Positions 18,225 to 26,411 of a stretch of DNA of 61,636 bases are shown here, in pieces. This DNA comes from Streptomyces sp. NRRL F-525 (GTDB lineage: Bacteria; Actinomycetota; Actinomycetes; Streptomycetales; Streptomycetaceae): assembly GCF_000716605.1 (NCBI RefSeq), contig NZ_JNXE01000049.1, positions 1 to 61,636 on the forward strand, given 5' to 3'. The translations under genes were made by a program, and so were the position numbers. Every line of letters begins with the position of its first letter. The stretch's first letter is position 1. Under the pieces are notes generated by a model. The model had not been told where the DNA came from. It worked only from the letters and a program-made list of their open reading frames with translations, and made no database searches.

Positions 18225-19838
18225 ATGTCCACAGGGGGAAGCATGTCCGTACGACGGACGAGACGCACGCCGGTCGCATCGCTCGCGTTCGTCGGAGTGG
18301 CCGCGCTCGCGGGGCCGTTGCTCGTTCCGGCCGCGTCCGCGCAGGCTGCGTCGGGCTCGCTGACCGTGACCACGCTGGGGCGGCACGGCGCCAAGGTCGC
18401 GACGACGATCACCGTCGTCAACGCGTCGTCGGGTGAGACGCGTACCGTCAAGTCGGGCAAGCGGCTCAGCCTGCCGGCGGGCAAGTACCTCGCGATGACC
18501 GACATCTACGAGAGCGCCACCGACGGTCTGGGCACCGACACGATCGGCGCGCAGGTGGTGACGGTGTCGGGGGCCAAGTCCGTGACGCTGGACGCCCGTA
18601 AGGGCAAGGTCGTGAAGGTGTCGCTGGACACCCCGGCCGATGTGACGCAGCCGGCCCGGATCAGCGCGCAGGTGTGCGCCGCGGACATGGACATGCCCTC
18701 CGCGTTCAGCGCGGGCGGCTGGAACGACGCGGGGTCGCTCTACGCGATCCCCAACTCCTCCAAACTGCTCCAGTTCGGGTACCTGGCGCAGTGGTCGGGC
18801 GACGACAGCTATGTCGCAGTCAAGAAGACGACCGGTATCCCGACCGCGCCCGGCGGTTCGTTCAAGCGGTCGCAGCTGGCGACGCTGCGGTTCTCGGTGC
18901 GCGCCGGGACGCAGATGGGCACGCAGAACGACACCGCCCTCCAGGCCGCGCCCAAGGTCGACGACTGCACGACCGACCTGTACGCCAACGTCACCGACGA
19001 CACCGCGCCGTTCAGCACCGCGGTCCATGTGACGCCCGGGACCTGGCAGCCGCGCGACGACGTGATCGCGAACAACGGCGATGTCGTCAGTGGCGGTTTC
19101 CCGGCGACCAGGACGCTGAAGGCGGGGCAGAGCTTCACCCAGTCGTTCGGGCGGGCCGTGTGGAGCCCGCTGCACTATCTGCCCTTCGTCTGGCAGAAGT
19201 CCGTGAACTTCATCCCGGACGCGCTGATCGGCGACCCCGACGTGGGCGTCTGGGGCGCCGACCCGACGAAGGAGACGGTGGTCCTGACCAAGGGGAGCAC
19301 CACCGTCAAGAAGCAGACCCTGACCAACTGGGGCTCCTCGGCCAGTGACTCGTTCGCCGCCCGTATCCACTCGGCCGGCACCTACCGGCTGACCGTGGAC
19401 GCCCACCGCTACCACCCGGGCATCACCTTCCCGTCCGGCATGCTGTCCTCGCGCGTCACCCTGGACTGGCGGTTCAAGGCCGACCCGGCCAAGTCGGTGG
19501 TCGCCCCGGTCTTCATGACCCGCTTCCTGCCCGCCGGCCTCGACAGCCGCAACCGCGCCAAGGCGAGCAGCACCACCTCGGTCACGGTCAGCGCGGGCCG
19601 CGGATCCCAGGGCCCGGACGTCAAGTTCACCAAGTCGACGGTCAAGTCCCTGAAGGTCTGGGCGTCTTCGGACGGCGGCACGACCTGGAAGGCCGCTACG
19701 GTCACCCGCTCCGGTTCCTCCTGGAAGGCCGCCGTGCACAACCCGGCCTCCGGCGCGGTCGCCCTGCGTTCACAGGTGACCGACTCCGCCGGCGGCACGT
19801 CAGTGGAGACCGTCTACCGCGCCTACGCCATCGGCTGA
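18225..19838 (+). CDS. Secreted protein of unknown function
   Basis: 537 residues with an N-terminal signal peptide (RRTRRTPVASLAFVGVAALA, probable cleavage after about residue 42, ASAQA-A). The mature protein is beta-rich, with many Thr/Ser/Gly residues and no catalytic motif I recognise. It begins with an Ig-like segment (GSLTVTTLGRHGAKVATTIT) and ends with another (VKSLKVWASSDGGTTWKAA). This layout recalls the non-catalytic C-terminal parts of secreted subtilisin-like proteases, but no protease domain is present. GGAGGGG precedes ATG 18225. Its 3' end overlaps the convergent sigma-factor gene by 39 bp. Confidence 0.85.
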   Translation: MSTGGSMSVRRTRRTPVASLAFVGVAALAGPLLVPAASAQAASGSLTVTTLGRHGAKVATTITVVNASSGETRTVKSGKRLSLPAGKYLAMTDIYESATDGLGTDTIGAQVVTVSGAKSVTLDARKGKVVKVSLDTPADVTQPARISAQVCAADMDMPSAFSAGGWNDAGSLYAIPNSSKLLQFGYLAQWSGDDSYVAVKKTTGIPTAPGGSFKRSQLATLRFSVRAGTQMGTQNDTALQAAPKVDDCTTDLYANVTDDTAPFSTAVHVTPGTWQPRDDVIANNGDVVSGGFPATRTLKAGQSFTQSFGRAVWSPLHYLPFVWQKSVNFIPDALIGDPDVGVWGADPTKETVVLTKGSTTVKKQTLTNWGSSASDSFAARIHSAGTYRLTVDAHRYHPGITFPSGMLSSRVTLDWRFKADPAKSVVAPVFMTRFLPAGLDSRNRAKASSTTSVTVSAGRGSQGPDVKFTKSTVKSLKVWASSDGGTTWKAATVTRSGSSWKAAVHNPASGAVALRSQVTDSAGGTSVETVYRAYAIG

Positions 19839-21419
19839 TCCGCTCCCGTTCCCGTCCTGGCCCCCGGCGCCGGCTCCGTCCGGACAGGGCTGGTCGCCGG
19901 TCGGGGCGGACGGTTCGGGTGTGGGTGACGTCGAGGGGTCGGACGGGGTCGTGGGCTCGGACGGAGTCGTGGGCTCCGGTGTGGTGACGGGATCCGGAGT
20001 CTCCTCCACGGGAGTGCTCGGCTCCGGCGTCGGCTCCTCGCTCTTCGGAGGCGTGGGAGCGGGCTCCGTCGGCGCCGGGTCCGTCGGTGTCGGGTCCGTC
20101 GGTGTCGGGTCCGGCTTCGGTTCCGGCTTCGGTTCCGTGACCACCGGCGGTGTGGGAGTCGGCTCGGGCTCCGGCTTCGTGGTCACCGGCGGAGCAGGAG
20201 TCGGAGGCGGGGTCGGAGCCGGAGTCGGCTCGGTAATCACCGGCGGCGGCTCAACAGGCGCCGTAGGAACCGGAGTTGCCCCACCACCACCCACCGGCAC
20301 TACGACCGACCCGCCCCCGGTGCCGCCAAGTGCGGCCGGAGACACGGAACTTATGGACCCGTCCGCCGCGGGCGCCGTAGAACCCGTACTCCTGCCCGGC
20401 GACTTCGAGGGCTTCCCCGTGCGCGGCTCGGAGGCCACCGGCGCCTGGGAGACCGGGACTTCGGCCACCGGGCCCTTCGCGACCGGGACTTCAGTGGCGT
20501 CGCCGCCGCCGAGGAGGACGACGACCGCGACGGCGCCCGCCACGGCCGTACCGACGGCGGCCGCCATCTGTGTCTTCGAGGCGCCGACTGCCGCGTGCCG
20601 TACGCCGTGCAGCAGTCCGGCACCATGGCCACCCGTCGCGGCCGTGGCCGCTCCCGCGGAACCCGCGCCGAACGCGGCGAGCAGGAACTTGCCCGTGCCG
20701 CCGAGCACGAACACCAGCAGGGCCGGGGCGACGATCGCGGGCAGGCGGTCGTTGGCGCGCATCAGGGCCGCGAGGCGGGCGGCGCAGTCGTCGCACGCGT
20801 CGACGTGGCCGAGGAGGCGTTCGGACTGCCGCTCGGTGGCGCCGCCGCGCACGTACGCGGGCATACGGGCCCAGTGGACCTGGCACGCGGGATCGTCCGG
20901 GGCACCGGTCTGCTCACGCAGGAACGCCTGCCGCATGCCCTCGCGCGCACGGTGCAGCAGGACGGCCGTCGCGCCCTGCTTGGTGCCGAGCTGAGGGCCG
21001 ATCGCGGCGAGCGGCAGGCCCTCCGCCTCGGCCAGCCACAGCGCTTTCACCCAGCGTTCGGGCAGTTGCTCAAGTACCCGTACCAGCAGGTCGGTTGAGG
21101 ACACCTGCTCGGCCGGGTCGCCCCCGTGGACGTGCGCGTGGCTCGCGTCCGCCCGCTCGTCCGCCTGCGGATCGCGCGGTGTCTCGCGCGCGGCGCTCCC
21201 CGCGGCCGTGGCGAGGTGCTTCACGGTCGTCATGAGGTACGCCGGTACGTTGTCGATCTCATGGCCGGCGGACAGCCTGCGCCACACCCTGAAGTGCGCC
21301 TCGGCGACGAGGTCTTCGGCGACCCAGGTGTTCCGGGTGAGCGAGCGGGCGTAGGCGACGAGGCGCGGCTGCTGCTCCTCGTAGATCCGGGCGTACGCGG
21401 CGGTGGGACCGTCGTTCAT
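19800..21419 (-). CDS. ECF sigma factor fused to zinc-finger anti-sigma-like, membrane and Pro/Thr-rich segments
   Basis: 539 residues. Sigma region 2 (about 8-80, QPRLVAYARSLTRNTWVAED) and region 4 (about 110-165, LEQLPERWVKALWLAEAEGL) are followed by an HC2-type zinc-finger (HVDACDDC near residue 210), as in anti-sigma factors. Hydrophobic segments follow (about 230-250, and MAAAVGTAVAGAVAVVVLLGG near 290), then ~210 residues of Pro/Thr/Glu/Lys repeats (PTDPTPTDPAPTEPAP type) that would lie outside the membrane and could span cell wall. A built-in, membrane-tethered sigma controlled by proteolysis or surface sensing is the likely design, as in sigma factors with large C-terminal extensions. 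Divergent from the SsgA-like gene; a palindrome lies between them. Confidence 0.88.
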   Translation of the reverse strand: MNDGPTAAYARIYEEQQPRLVAYARSLTRNTWVAEDLVAEAHFRVWRRLSAGHEIDNVPAYLMTTVKHLATAAGSAARETPRDPQADERADASHAHVHGGDPAEQVSSTDLLVRVLEQLPERWVKALWLAEAEGLPLAAIGPQLGTKQGATAVLLHRAREGMRQAFLREQTGAPDDPACQVHWARMPAYVRGGATERQSERLLGHVDACDDCAARLAALMRANDRLPAIVAPALLVFVLGGTGKFLLAAFGAGSAGAATAATGGHGAGLLHGVRHAAVGASKTQMAAAVGTAVAGAVAVVVLLGGGDATEVPVAKGPVAEVPVSQAPVASEPRTGKPSKSPGRSTGSTAPAADGSISSVSPAALGGTGGGSVVVPVGGGGATPVPTAPVEPPPVITEPTPAPTPPPTPAPPVTTKPEPEPTPTPPVVTEPKPEPKPDPTPTDPTPTDPAPTEPAPTPPKSEEPTPEPSTPVEETPDPVTTPEPTTPSEPTTPSDPSTSPTPEPSAPTGDQPCPDGAGAGGQDGNGSGSADGVGAVDGLH

Positions 21420-21477
21420 GGCAGCAACGCTCCAGTTGCCAAGGGGGGCGGGGAAGATTTGTAAGCCTAGATGCCGA

Positions 21478-21494
21478 AACTTTCAACTAAAGTT
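21478..21494. promoter_or_regulatory. Palindrome between the sigma-fusion and SsgA-like genes
   Basis: AACTTT-CAACT-AAAGTT is a perfect inverted repeat with 6-bp arms; within it CAACTAAAGTTG forms a second, nested dyad. It lies 59 bp upstream of the sigma-factor start in a notably AT-rich patch (about 21455-21540) that must hold the divergent promoters. A repressor of MarR- or TetR-type is a reasonable binder; none is encoded next to it. Confidence 0.4.
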
Positions 21495-21627
21495 GCAGCG
21501 ACAACAGAAGGTGACCCAGATCACATCAACCTTCTTGCGCAACGGCGTAATCAAGCGCCCCTCCGCGCGCTCAAGGAGGGTGAGTCGGCACAACCGGCCG
21601 CCGTCCCACCCGAATCGGAGACCGCCC

Positions 21628-22044
21628 ATGCGCCACGTCACCCTGGAACAGCCCACCAGCGCCCGCCTGATCGCCGACGACGACCAGGAGTTGGCGGTGA
21701 CGGTCACCCTGCGCTACTCCTCAGGCGACCCCTTCGCCGTCCAACTCCTGTTCCCCGCCTGGATATCGCTCGACGGCAAGAAGGTGACGTGGACCTTCGC
21801 ACGGGCGCTGCTGGAGGAGGGGCTCGCCACCCCGGCCGGGATGGGCAACGTGCACATCCGTCCCTACGGCCCCGCCCACACCGCCGTCGAGTTCCACTCG
21901 CCGGAGGGCATCGCGATGATCCGCTTCGACTCAGTCGCGCTGCACCACTTCCTGCGCCGGACGTACCGGGTGACCGAGCCGGGCCGGGAAGCCCTGGAAC
22001 CGTCCCTCGACCGGGGGCTCGCCTCGCTGCTGGACGGCGCGTGA
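21628..22044 (+). CDS. SsgA-like sporulation/cell-division regulator (SALP family)
   Basis: 138 residues, the usual length of SALPs (SsgA-SsgG), small proteins unique to morphologically complex actinomycetes that steer septum placement and peptidoglycan remodelling. Family features: 'LRYSSGDPFAVQLLF', 'VTWTFARALLEEGLATPAGMG' and 'IRFDSVALHHFLRRTYRVTEPG'. GGAG with 7-nt spacing precedes ATG 21628; the frame extends upstream but without a ribosome site. I cannot assign it to a particular SALP. Its promoter region is shared with the divergent sigma-factor fusion. Confidence 0.92.
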   Translation: MRHVTLEQPTSARLIADDDQELAVTVTLRYSSGDPFAVQLLFPAWISLDGKKVTWTFARALLEEGLATPAGMGNVHIRPYGPAHTAVEFHSPEGIAMIRFDSVALHHFLRRTYRVTEPGREALEPSLDRGLASLLDGA

Positions 22045-22167
22045 GGCCGACGGCCCCGTTCCGGTCCCCTTGCGATTGGCATATTCTGCGAGGCCTCTTG
22101 ATGTGATCCGGTTCGCCGGTACCCCTGCCACGCACGAACGGTGCCCGTCTGGAGAAAGCAGCCCCTC

Positions 22168-23604
22168 ATGAGCGAATCGCCGCACAGGACAGCCCGGTTT
22201 TCCACCCGTGCCGTCGTCGTCGGAGGCAGCCTCGCCGGCATGCTCGCCGCCGCCGCCGTGAGGGACTTCGTCGACAGCGTCGAGATCATCGAGGCGCACG
22301 GCCTGCCCGAGGGGCCCGAGGCACGTCCGGGCGTTCCCCAAGCCGCCCATTTCCACGTCCTGTTGTCGGGCGGGGCCAACGCGATCGAGGAGCTGCTGCC
22401 GGGCACGCTCAAGGAGTTGCTGTCCGCGGGCGCCAACCGGGTGCCCATGACGACCAACATGCTGATCTACTCGCCCGAGGGCTGGTACCGCCGTTGGCAG
22501 CGTGACAGCCACTATCTGATCACCGCGAGCCGCGACCTCACGGACTCCGTCGTCCGCGGACAGGTGCTGAAGGACCCGCGCGTCGGCGCCCGCCCGCACA
22601 CCAAAGTCACGGCCCTGCTGGGGAGTTCGGACCGCGTCACCGGCGTAAGGCTGCGCGCGGCGGACGGCACCGAGTCGGACCTGACCGCGGACCTGGTGAT
22701 CGACGCGTCCGGACGAGCGTCCCGAACCCCCCAGTGGCTGGGCGAGTTGGGCATCCAGGGCCCGGCCGAGGACCGCATCGACTCCGGCATCGCGTACGCC
22801 AGCCGTATCTACCGCGCCCCGGTCCCCACCCTCAACTGGCCCGTGATCAACGTCCAGGCCGACCCGCGATCGGGCGCACCCGGCCGCACGGGCGGCATCG
22901 TCCCGATCGAGAACGGCCGCTGGCACGTCAGCCTGATCGGCACCCCGGGCGCCCAACCCACCCGCGAGGCAGCGGAGTTCGAGCCCTACGCCCGCACCCT
23001 CCGCCACCCCGTAGTCGCCGACCTCCTCTCCCACGCCGAGCCCCTCACCGACGTCGCCCTGACCCACAGCACGGTCAACCGCCGCTACTACTACGAACGC
23101 CTGAAGTCCTGGCCCGAGGGCCTGGTCGCCCTGGGCGACTCGGTCGCCGCGTTCAACCCCATCTACGGCCACGGCATGTCGGTGGCGGCCCTCGGCGCGG
23201 TGGCGCTCCGCGCCCAACTGGCGTCCGCGGGCCTCACCAACGGCCTCTCCCGCAAGGCCCAACGGGCCATCGCGAGACCTGTCGAACTCGCCTGGAGCCT
23301 CGCCGTGGGCCAGGACATCCACTACGGGACGACACAGGGCCGGAGCGCGGGCACGGCCGACCGCCTCCTCCAGCGCTACGTCAGCCGGCTGTCCCATACC
23401 GCCACGGGCTCGTACCGCGTGGCGACCGCGATGACGGAGGTCCTGACCCTCCAGTCGCCGGGCACGGCACTGCTCCGGCCAAGTGTGCTCGCGGCGGCGG
23501 CAGTTGGGCCGCTGCGGCCGCAGCTGGACGGGCCTACGTTCACGGGTGGGGAGCGGCGGTTGCTGGCGGAGGCGGGGATCTCGTTGCCGGGGATTGCCGA
23601 GTAG
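22168..23604 (+). CDS. FAD-dependent oxidoreductase (flavin monooxygenase-like)
   Basis: 478 residues. The FAD-binding fold starts with VVVGGSLAGMLAAAAVRDF (a G-S-L-A-G variant of GxGxxG), continues with an ATG/GD-type motif LVIDASGRASRTPQWL, and has the ribose-binding GD motif LVALGDSVAAFNPIYGHGMS. This combination is typical of squalene-epoxidase-like and geranylgeranyl-reductase-like flavoproteins; the substrate is not readable. GGAGAAAG with 9-nt spacing supports ATG 22168 over the in-frame GTG at 22141. A small hypothetical gene follows after 39 bp and may be cotranscribed. Confidence 0.88.
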   Translation: MSESPHRTARFSTRAVVVGGSLAGMLAAAAVRDFVDSVEIIEAHGLPEGPEARPGVPQAAHFHVLLSGGANAIEELLPGTLKELLSAGANRVPMTTNMLIYSPEGWYRRWQRDSHYLITASRDLTDSVVRGQVLKDPRVGARPHTKVTALLGSSDRVTGVRLRAADGTESDLTADLVIDASGRASRTPQWLGELGIQGPAEDRIDSGIAYASRIYRAPVPTLNWPVINVQADPRSGAPGRTGGIVPIENGRWHVSLIGTPGAQPTREAAEFEPYARTLRHPVVADLLSHAEPLTDVALTHSTVNRRYYYERLKSWPEGLVALGDSVAAFNPIYGHGMSVAALGAVALRAQLASAGLTNGLSRKAQRAIARPVELAWSLAVGQDIHYGTTQGRSAGTADRLLQRYVSRLSHTATGSYRVATAMTEVLTLQSPGTALLRPSVLAAAAVGPLRPQLDGPTFTGGERRLLAEAGISLPGIAE

Positions 23605-23643
23605 CGCGCCGGGATTGTCAGTGGCGGCTGCTTCCATGAGGTC

Positions 23644-24276
23644 ATGAGCACCGTGTACGAGGCCGCCGCCCTCCTCCCCGACCCTGCCGAACTCCGCGTC
23701 CATCTGCGGGCGTTGGCGGTCCTGGACGCCACGATCGGCGACGATCCGCAGTTCTGCGTATACGCCTTCAACGCCGACTGGGGCCCGGGCGAGGAGGCGG
23801 CCCTGATGGACAACGGCTCCGGGGACGACTTCTCGGTCCTCTTCGCACCGGCCGGCGTGCTCATCCGCGGCTTCGACCACGAGTCGGCGATGAGCCCGTA
23901 CGGGACGGACGACGAGGAGGTCTGGCCCGGTGTCGTCGACGAAGTGCCCGCCGCGCTGCTCCCGTTGCTGGACGATCCGGCCTTCCGCGACGAGGGCCTG
24001 GGCTTCACGCGCGTCACCGTCTGTCTGTGGCGCGAGACCGGCGACACCGCGTGGCGCGCCGGCTCGGCCATCGACTTCCCCGTGGGCCACGAGAGCCCGG
24101 ACGGTTCCGGCTTCCTCTTCCACCTCCTCACCGACCGCTCCCCGGAGACCGTCCAGGCCCACTTCGAGGACTACTACGAGCGCCCCGTCCCGCTCGACGC
24201 GGTCCGCCATGTCCTCGCCGGACACCCCGTGACCCCCGCCATCGCGGCGGCCCTCAGCCCGGCCGAGGTCAGCTAG
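23644..24276 (+). CDS. Hypothetical acidic protein (DUF3885-like)
   Basis: 210 residues, acidic, soluble, no signal peptide. The pattern '[20 protein letters not shown]', '[13 protein letters not shown]' and '[15 protein letters not shown]' is that of a small family of uncharacterised actinobacterial proteins. It resembles DUF3885-type proteins in acidity and the 'RGFDHES' turn, but I am not sure of that assignment. It follows the FAD oxidoreductase closely; its last 8 bp overlap the convergent axeA gene. Confidence 0.75.
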   Translation: MSTVYEAAALLPDPAELRVHLRALAVLDATIGDDPQFCVYAFNADWGPGEEAALMDNGSGDDFSVLFAPAGVLIRGFDHESAMSPYGTDDEEVWPGVVDEVPAALLPLLDDPAFRDEGLGFTRVTVCLWRETGDTAWRAGSAIDFPVGHESPDGSGFLFHLLTDRSPETVQAHFEDYYERPVPLDAVRHVLAGHPVTPAIAAALSPAEVS

Positions 24277-24532
24277 CCGTACAAGACACCGTCGGCCAGG
24301 TCCAGTTGCCGTTCGGCTGGATCGTCACGCCCCAGTTGTTGCCGGCGCCGTTGGGTTTGGCGGTCAGTACCTGTGAACTGGGGTACGTGGCGGCGATGTT
24401 CCAGGTGGAGAGGATCTTCGCCGGGGACGGGACGTTCATCGTCACGGTCCACGTACTGGAGCCGGTGACCGCGACGTTGAGGTTGTAGCGGTCGCTCCAC
24501 TGCGTACCGGCGGACAGGGTCGCCGTACAACT
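24269..24532. repeat. CBM2-coding direct repeat, copy 1 (in axeA)
   Basis: This segment, coding for the cellulose/xylan-binding module of axeA, is nearly identical at the nucleotide level to 25292-25555 in xlnB, same orientation, about 1 kb apart. Long stretches match exactly, including silent positions. Direct repeats of this kind invite gene conversion or deletion of the DNA between them. Confidence 0.85.
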
Positions 24533-25252
24533 GCCGCCGCCCCCACCGCCGTTGCCGCTGCCGTCGGGGGCCACCGCGCGGCCCGTGGTCGGGGAGATCA
24601 TTCCGGCGCAGAGGTTGCGGGCGGCCAGGCCCTGGGCGATGCGGGGGATCGCCGCGACCGTGTTGGCGGGCCAGTCGTGCATGAGGATGATCTGGCCGTT
24701 GGTGAGCCGGGCGGCCGCCGCGACGATCGCGTCGGTGCTCGCGCCGTTCCAGTCCTGGGAGTCGACGTCCCAGATGATCTCCGTCAGGCCGTACTTGGCC
24801 TCCACGGCCTTCACCGTCGCGTTGGTCTCGCCGTACGGCGGGCGGAAGAGCTTGGGGGTGCCGCCGCCCGCGGCCGCGACGGCCTGCTGGGTCCGGGAGA
24901 TCTCCGAGTCGATCGTGGCCTGGGTCTGCGTGGTCAGGTGCGGGTGGGTGTAGCTGTGGTTGCCGACCCACATACCGGCGTCCACCTGGGCCTTGACCTG
25001 CGCCGGGTACGCGGCCGCGTACTGGCCCTCGTTGAACATCGTGGCCCGGAGACCGTTCTGCTTCAGGGCGTTGAGCAGGGTGGGGGTGTTGCCGGACGGG
25101 CCGTCGTCGAAGGTGAGGCCGACGTACCCGCTGCAAGTGGCCGCCTGCGCGGGGGTGTTCACGCCGACGGCGAGGGTGCCCGCGGCGGCCAGGGCGATGA
25201 CGGCCAGCCTGGCGACCAGGGAGCGTAACGAGAAGTGCGGTGCGGATGCCAT
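24269..25252 (-). CDS. axeA: Secreted CE4 acetylxylan esterase / polysaccharide deacetylase with CBM2
   Basis: 327 residues. A signal peptide (about 1-38, ending NTPAQAA) is followed by a NodB-homology deacetylase domain (about 39-225). Its metal-binding and catalytic motifs are LTFDDGPSG (Asp-Asp, residues 49-50), HSYTH (His 99 and 103), RPPYGE, DVDSQDW and [11 protein letters not shown] Gly-rich linker leads to a family 2 binding module (about 242-327). It removes acetyl groups from xylan. In S. lividans the axeA gene lies directly downstream of xlnB, exactly as here (39-bp gap). Leu9 is encoded by TTA (25226-25228), making translation dependent on the bldA tRNA. Confidence 0.93.
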   Translation of the reverse strand: MASAPHFSLRSLVARLAVIALAAAGTLAVGVNTPAQAATCSGYVGLTFDDGPSGNTPTLLNALKQNGLRATMFNEGQYAAAYPAQVKAQVDAGMWVGNHSYTHPHLTTQTQATIDSEISRTQQAVAAAGGGTPKLFRPPYGETNATVKAVEAKYGLTEIIWDVDSQDWNGASTDAIVAAAARLTNGQIILMHDWPANTVAAIPRIAQGLAARNLCAGMISPTTGRAVAPDGSGNGGGGGGSCTATLSAGTQWSDRYNLNVAVTGSSTWTVTMNVPSPAKILSTWNIAATYPSSQVLTAKPNGAGNNWGVTIQPNGNWTWPTVSCTAS

Positions 25253-25291
25253 GTGAAGTGGTCCTCCAGCCTTGGGAGTTGGGGGGAGCGG

Positions 25292-25555
25292 TCAGCTCGC
25301 CGTGCAGGACACCGTCGGCCAGGTCCAGTTGCCGTTCGGCTGGATCGTCACGCCCCAGTTGTTGCCGGCGCCGTTGGGTTTCGCGGACAGCACCTGCGAA
25401 CTCGGGTACGTGGCCGCGGTGTTCCAGGTGGAGAGGATCTTCGCCGGGGACGGGACGTTCATCGTCACGGTCCAGTTGCTGGAGCCGGTCACCGCGACGT
25501 TGAGGTTGTAGCGGTCGCTCCACTGCGTGCCGGCGGACAGCGTCGCCGTGCAGCC
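25292..25555. repeat. CBM2-coding direct repeat, copy 2 (in xlnB)
   Basis: Partner of the repeat in axeA (24269-24532). The two encoded modules differ at only a few residues (for example [16 protein letters not shown] versus [16 protein letters not shown]), far less than is usual for paralogous modules of different enzymes. Confidence 0.85.
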
Positions 25556-26266
25556 GCTGGTGCCGCCGCCCGAACTCGTCCCGCCCACCGTGATGTTGGA
25601 GTTCCCGCTGCTCTGGTAGCCCTCGGTCGCGAGGATCATGTAGTAGCTGAAACTGCCGAGCGGCATCCCGGCGCGGGCCCACGCGTCGAAGTGGTTGCCG
25701 GTGGTGATGGTGCCGCCGGTGCGCTTCGTCTGCCGGACGCTCCAGTACTGGTCGAAGGTCTTCGTGCCCTCCACCGAAGGGGCGTTGTAGCGCGTGGTCT
25801 TGTAGATGTCGTACGTGCCGCCGTCGCTGGTGACGGTGCCCATGTACGTGCCCGTCGGCCGGTAGGTGCCCCAGTTGTCGACGATGTAGTACTCGACGAG
25901 CGGGTTCGAGGTCCAGCCGTACAGCGACAGATAGCCGTTGCCGGACGGGTTGAAGGTCCCCGAGTACGTCACGCTGCGGCGGCCGCCGGTGCTCCAGCCC
26001 TTGCCGGCGACGAAGTTGCCGGTGTTGCTCCACGTGGTGCTGTAGTTGCCGCCGGAGCCGAGGTTCATGGAGACCGAACCCTGCGTGTCGGTCCAGAACG
26101 AGTAGTAGTAGCCGTTGTTGGTGCCGGTCTGGTTCGTGGTGACGACCGTGTCGGCACTGGCGCTGCCGGGCAGGGTCATCATCGCCAGAAGGGCCAGCAG
26201 CAGGGCGCAGGCGCCGCTGACGGAGAGCCTTAAGTGTTTCGACGTGCGTGCGGGTGTGTTGTCCAT
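25292..26266 (-). CDS. xlnB: Secreted GH11 endo-1,4-beta-xylanase with CBM2
   Basis: 324 residues. A signal peptide (about 1-39, ending GSASA-D) is followed by a beta-jelly-roll GH11 catalytic domain (about 40-225). The nucleophile is Glu125 in [11 protein letters not shown] and the acid/base is Glu215 in [12 protein letters not shown] Gly/Ser linker and a family 2 xylan/cellulose-binding module follow. It cleaves internal xylan bonds and forms an operon with axeA, which deacetylates the same polymer. Leu12, inside the signal peptide, is a TTA codon (26231-26233), so expression should need bldA. A cluster of TTTCG/CGAAA elements lies upstream. Confidence 0.96.
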   Translation of the reverse strand: MDNTPARTSKHLRLSVSGACALLLALLAMMTLPGSASADTVVTTNQTGTNNGYYYSFWTDTQGSVSMNLGSGGNYSTTWSNTGNFVAGKGWSTGGRRSVTYSGTFNPSGNGYLSLYGWTSNPLVEYYIVDNWGTYRPTGTYMGTVTSDGGTYDIYKTTRYNAPSVEGTKTFDQYWSVRQTKRTGGTITTGNHFDAWARAGMPLGSFSYYMILATEGYQSSGNSNITVGGTSSGGGTSGCTATLSAGTQWSDRYNLNVAVTGSSNWTVTMNVPSPAKILSTWNTAATYPSSQVLSAKPNGAGNNWGVTIQPNGNWTWPTVSCTAS

Positions 26267-26306
26267 GGCGCGTCAGTTTTGGTCTGCCCCTGCCAACTGT
26301 CAATAG

Positions 26307-26344
26307 TTTCGGTGCCGAGTACGAAATATTCGCCGCTCGCGAAT
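26307..26344. promoter_or_regulatory. TTTCG/CGAAA operator cluster upstream of xlnB
   Basis: TTTCG (26307-26311) faces CGAAA (26322-26326) across 10 bp; CGAAATATTCG (26322-26332) is itself a dyad, and ATTCG (26328-26332) faces CGAAT (26340-26344). Streptomycete xylanase genes are known to carry CGAAA/TTTCG-type inverted elements for repression in the absence of xylan products. Position, 40-80 bp before the xlnB start, fits such a role. It also lies upstream of the divergent carboxypeptidase gene. Confidence 0.5.
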
Positions 26345-26411
26345 GCGGGGCGCTTTATCAAATTCCCCAGCTCATAGCCGCTATTGAACGATTCACGCCG
26401 GGAGGTCACCC

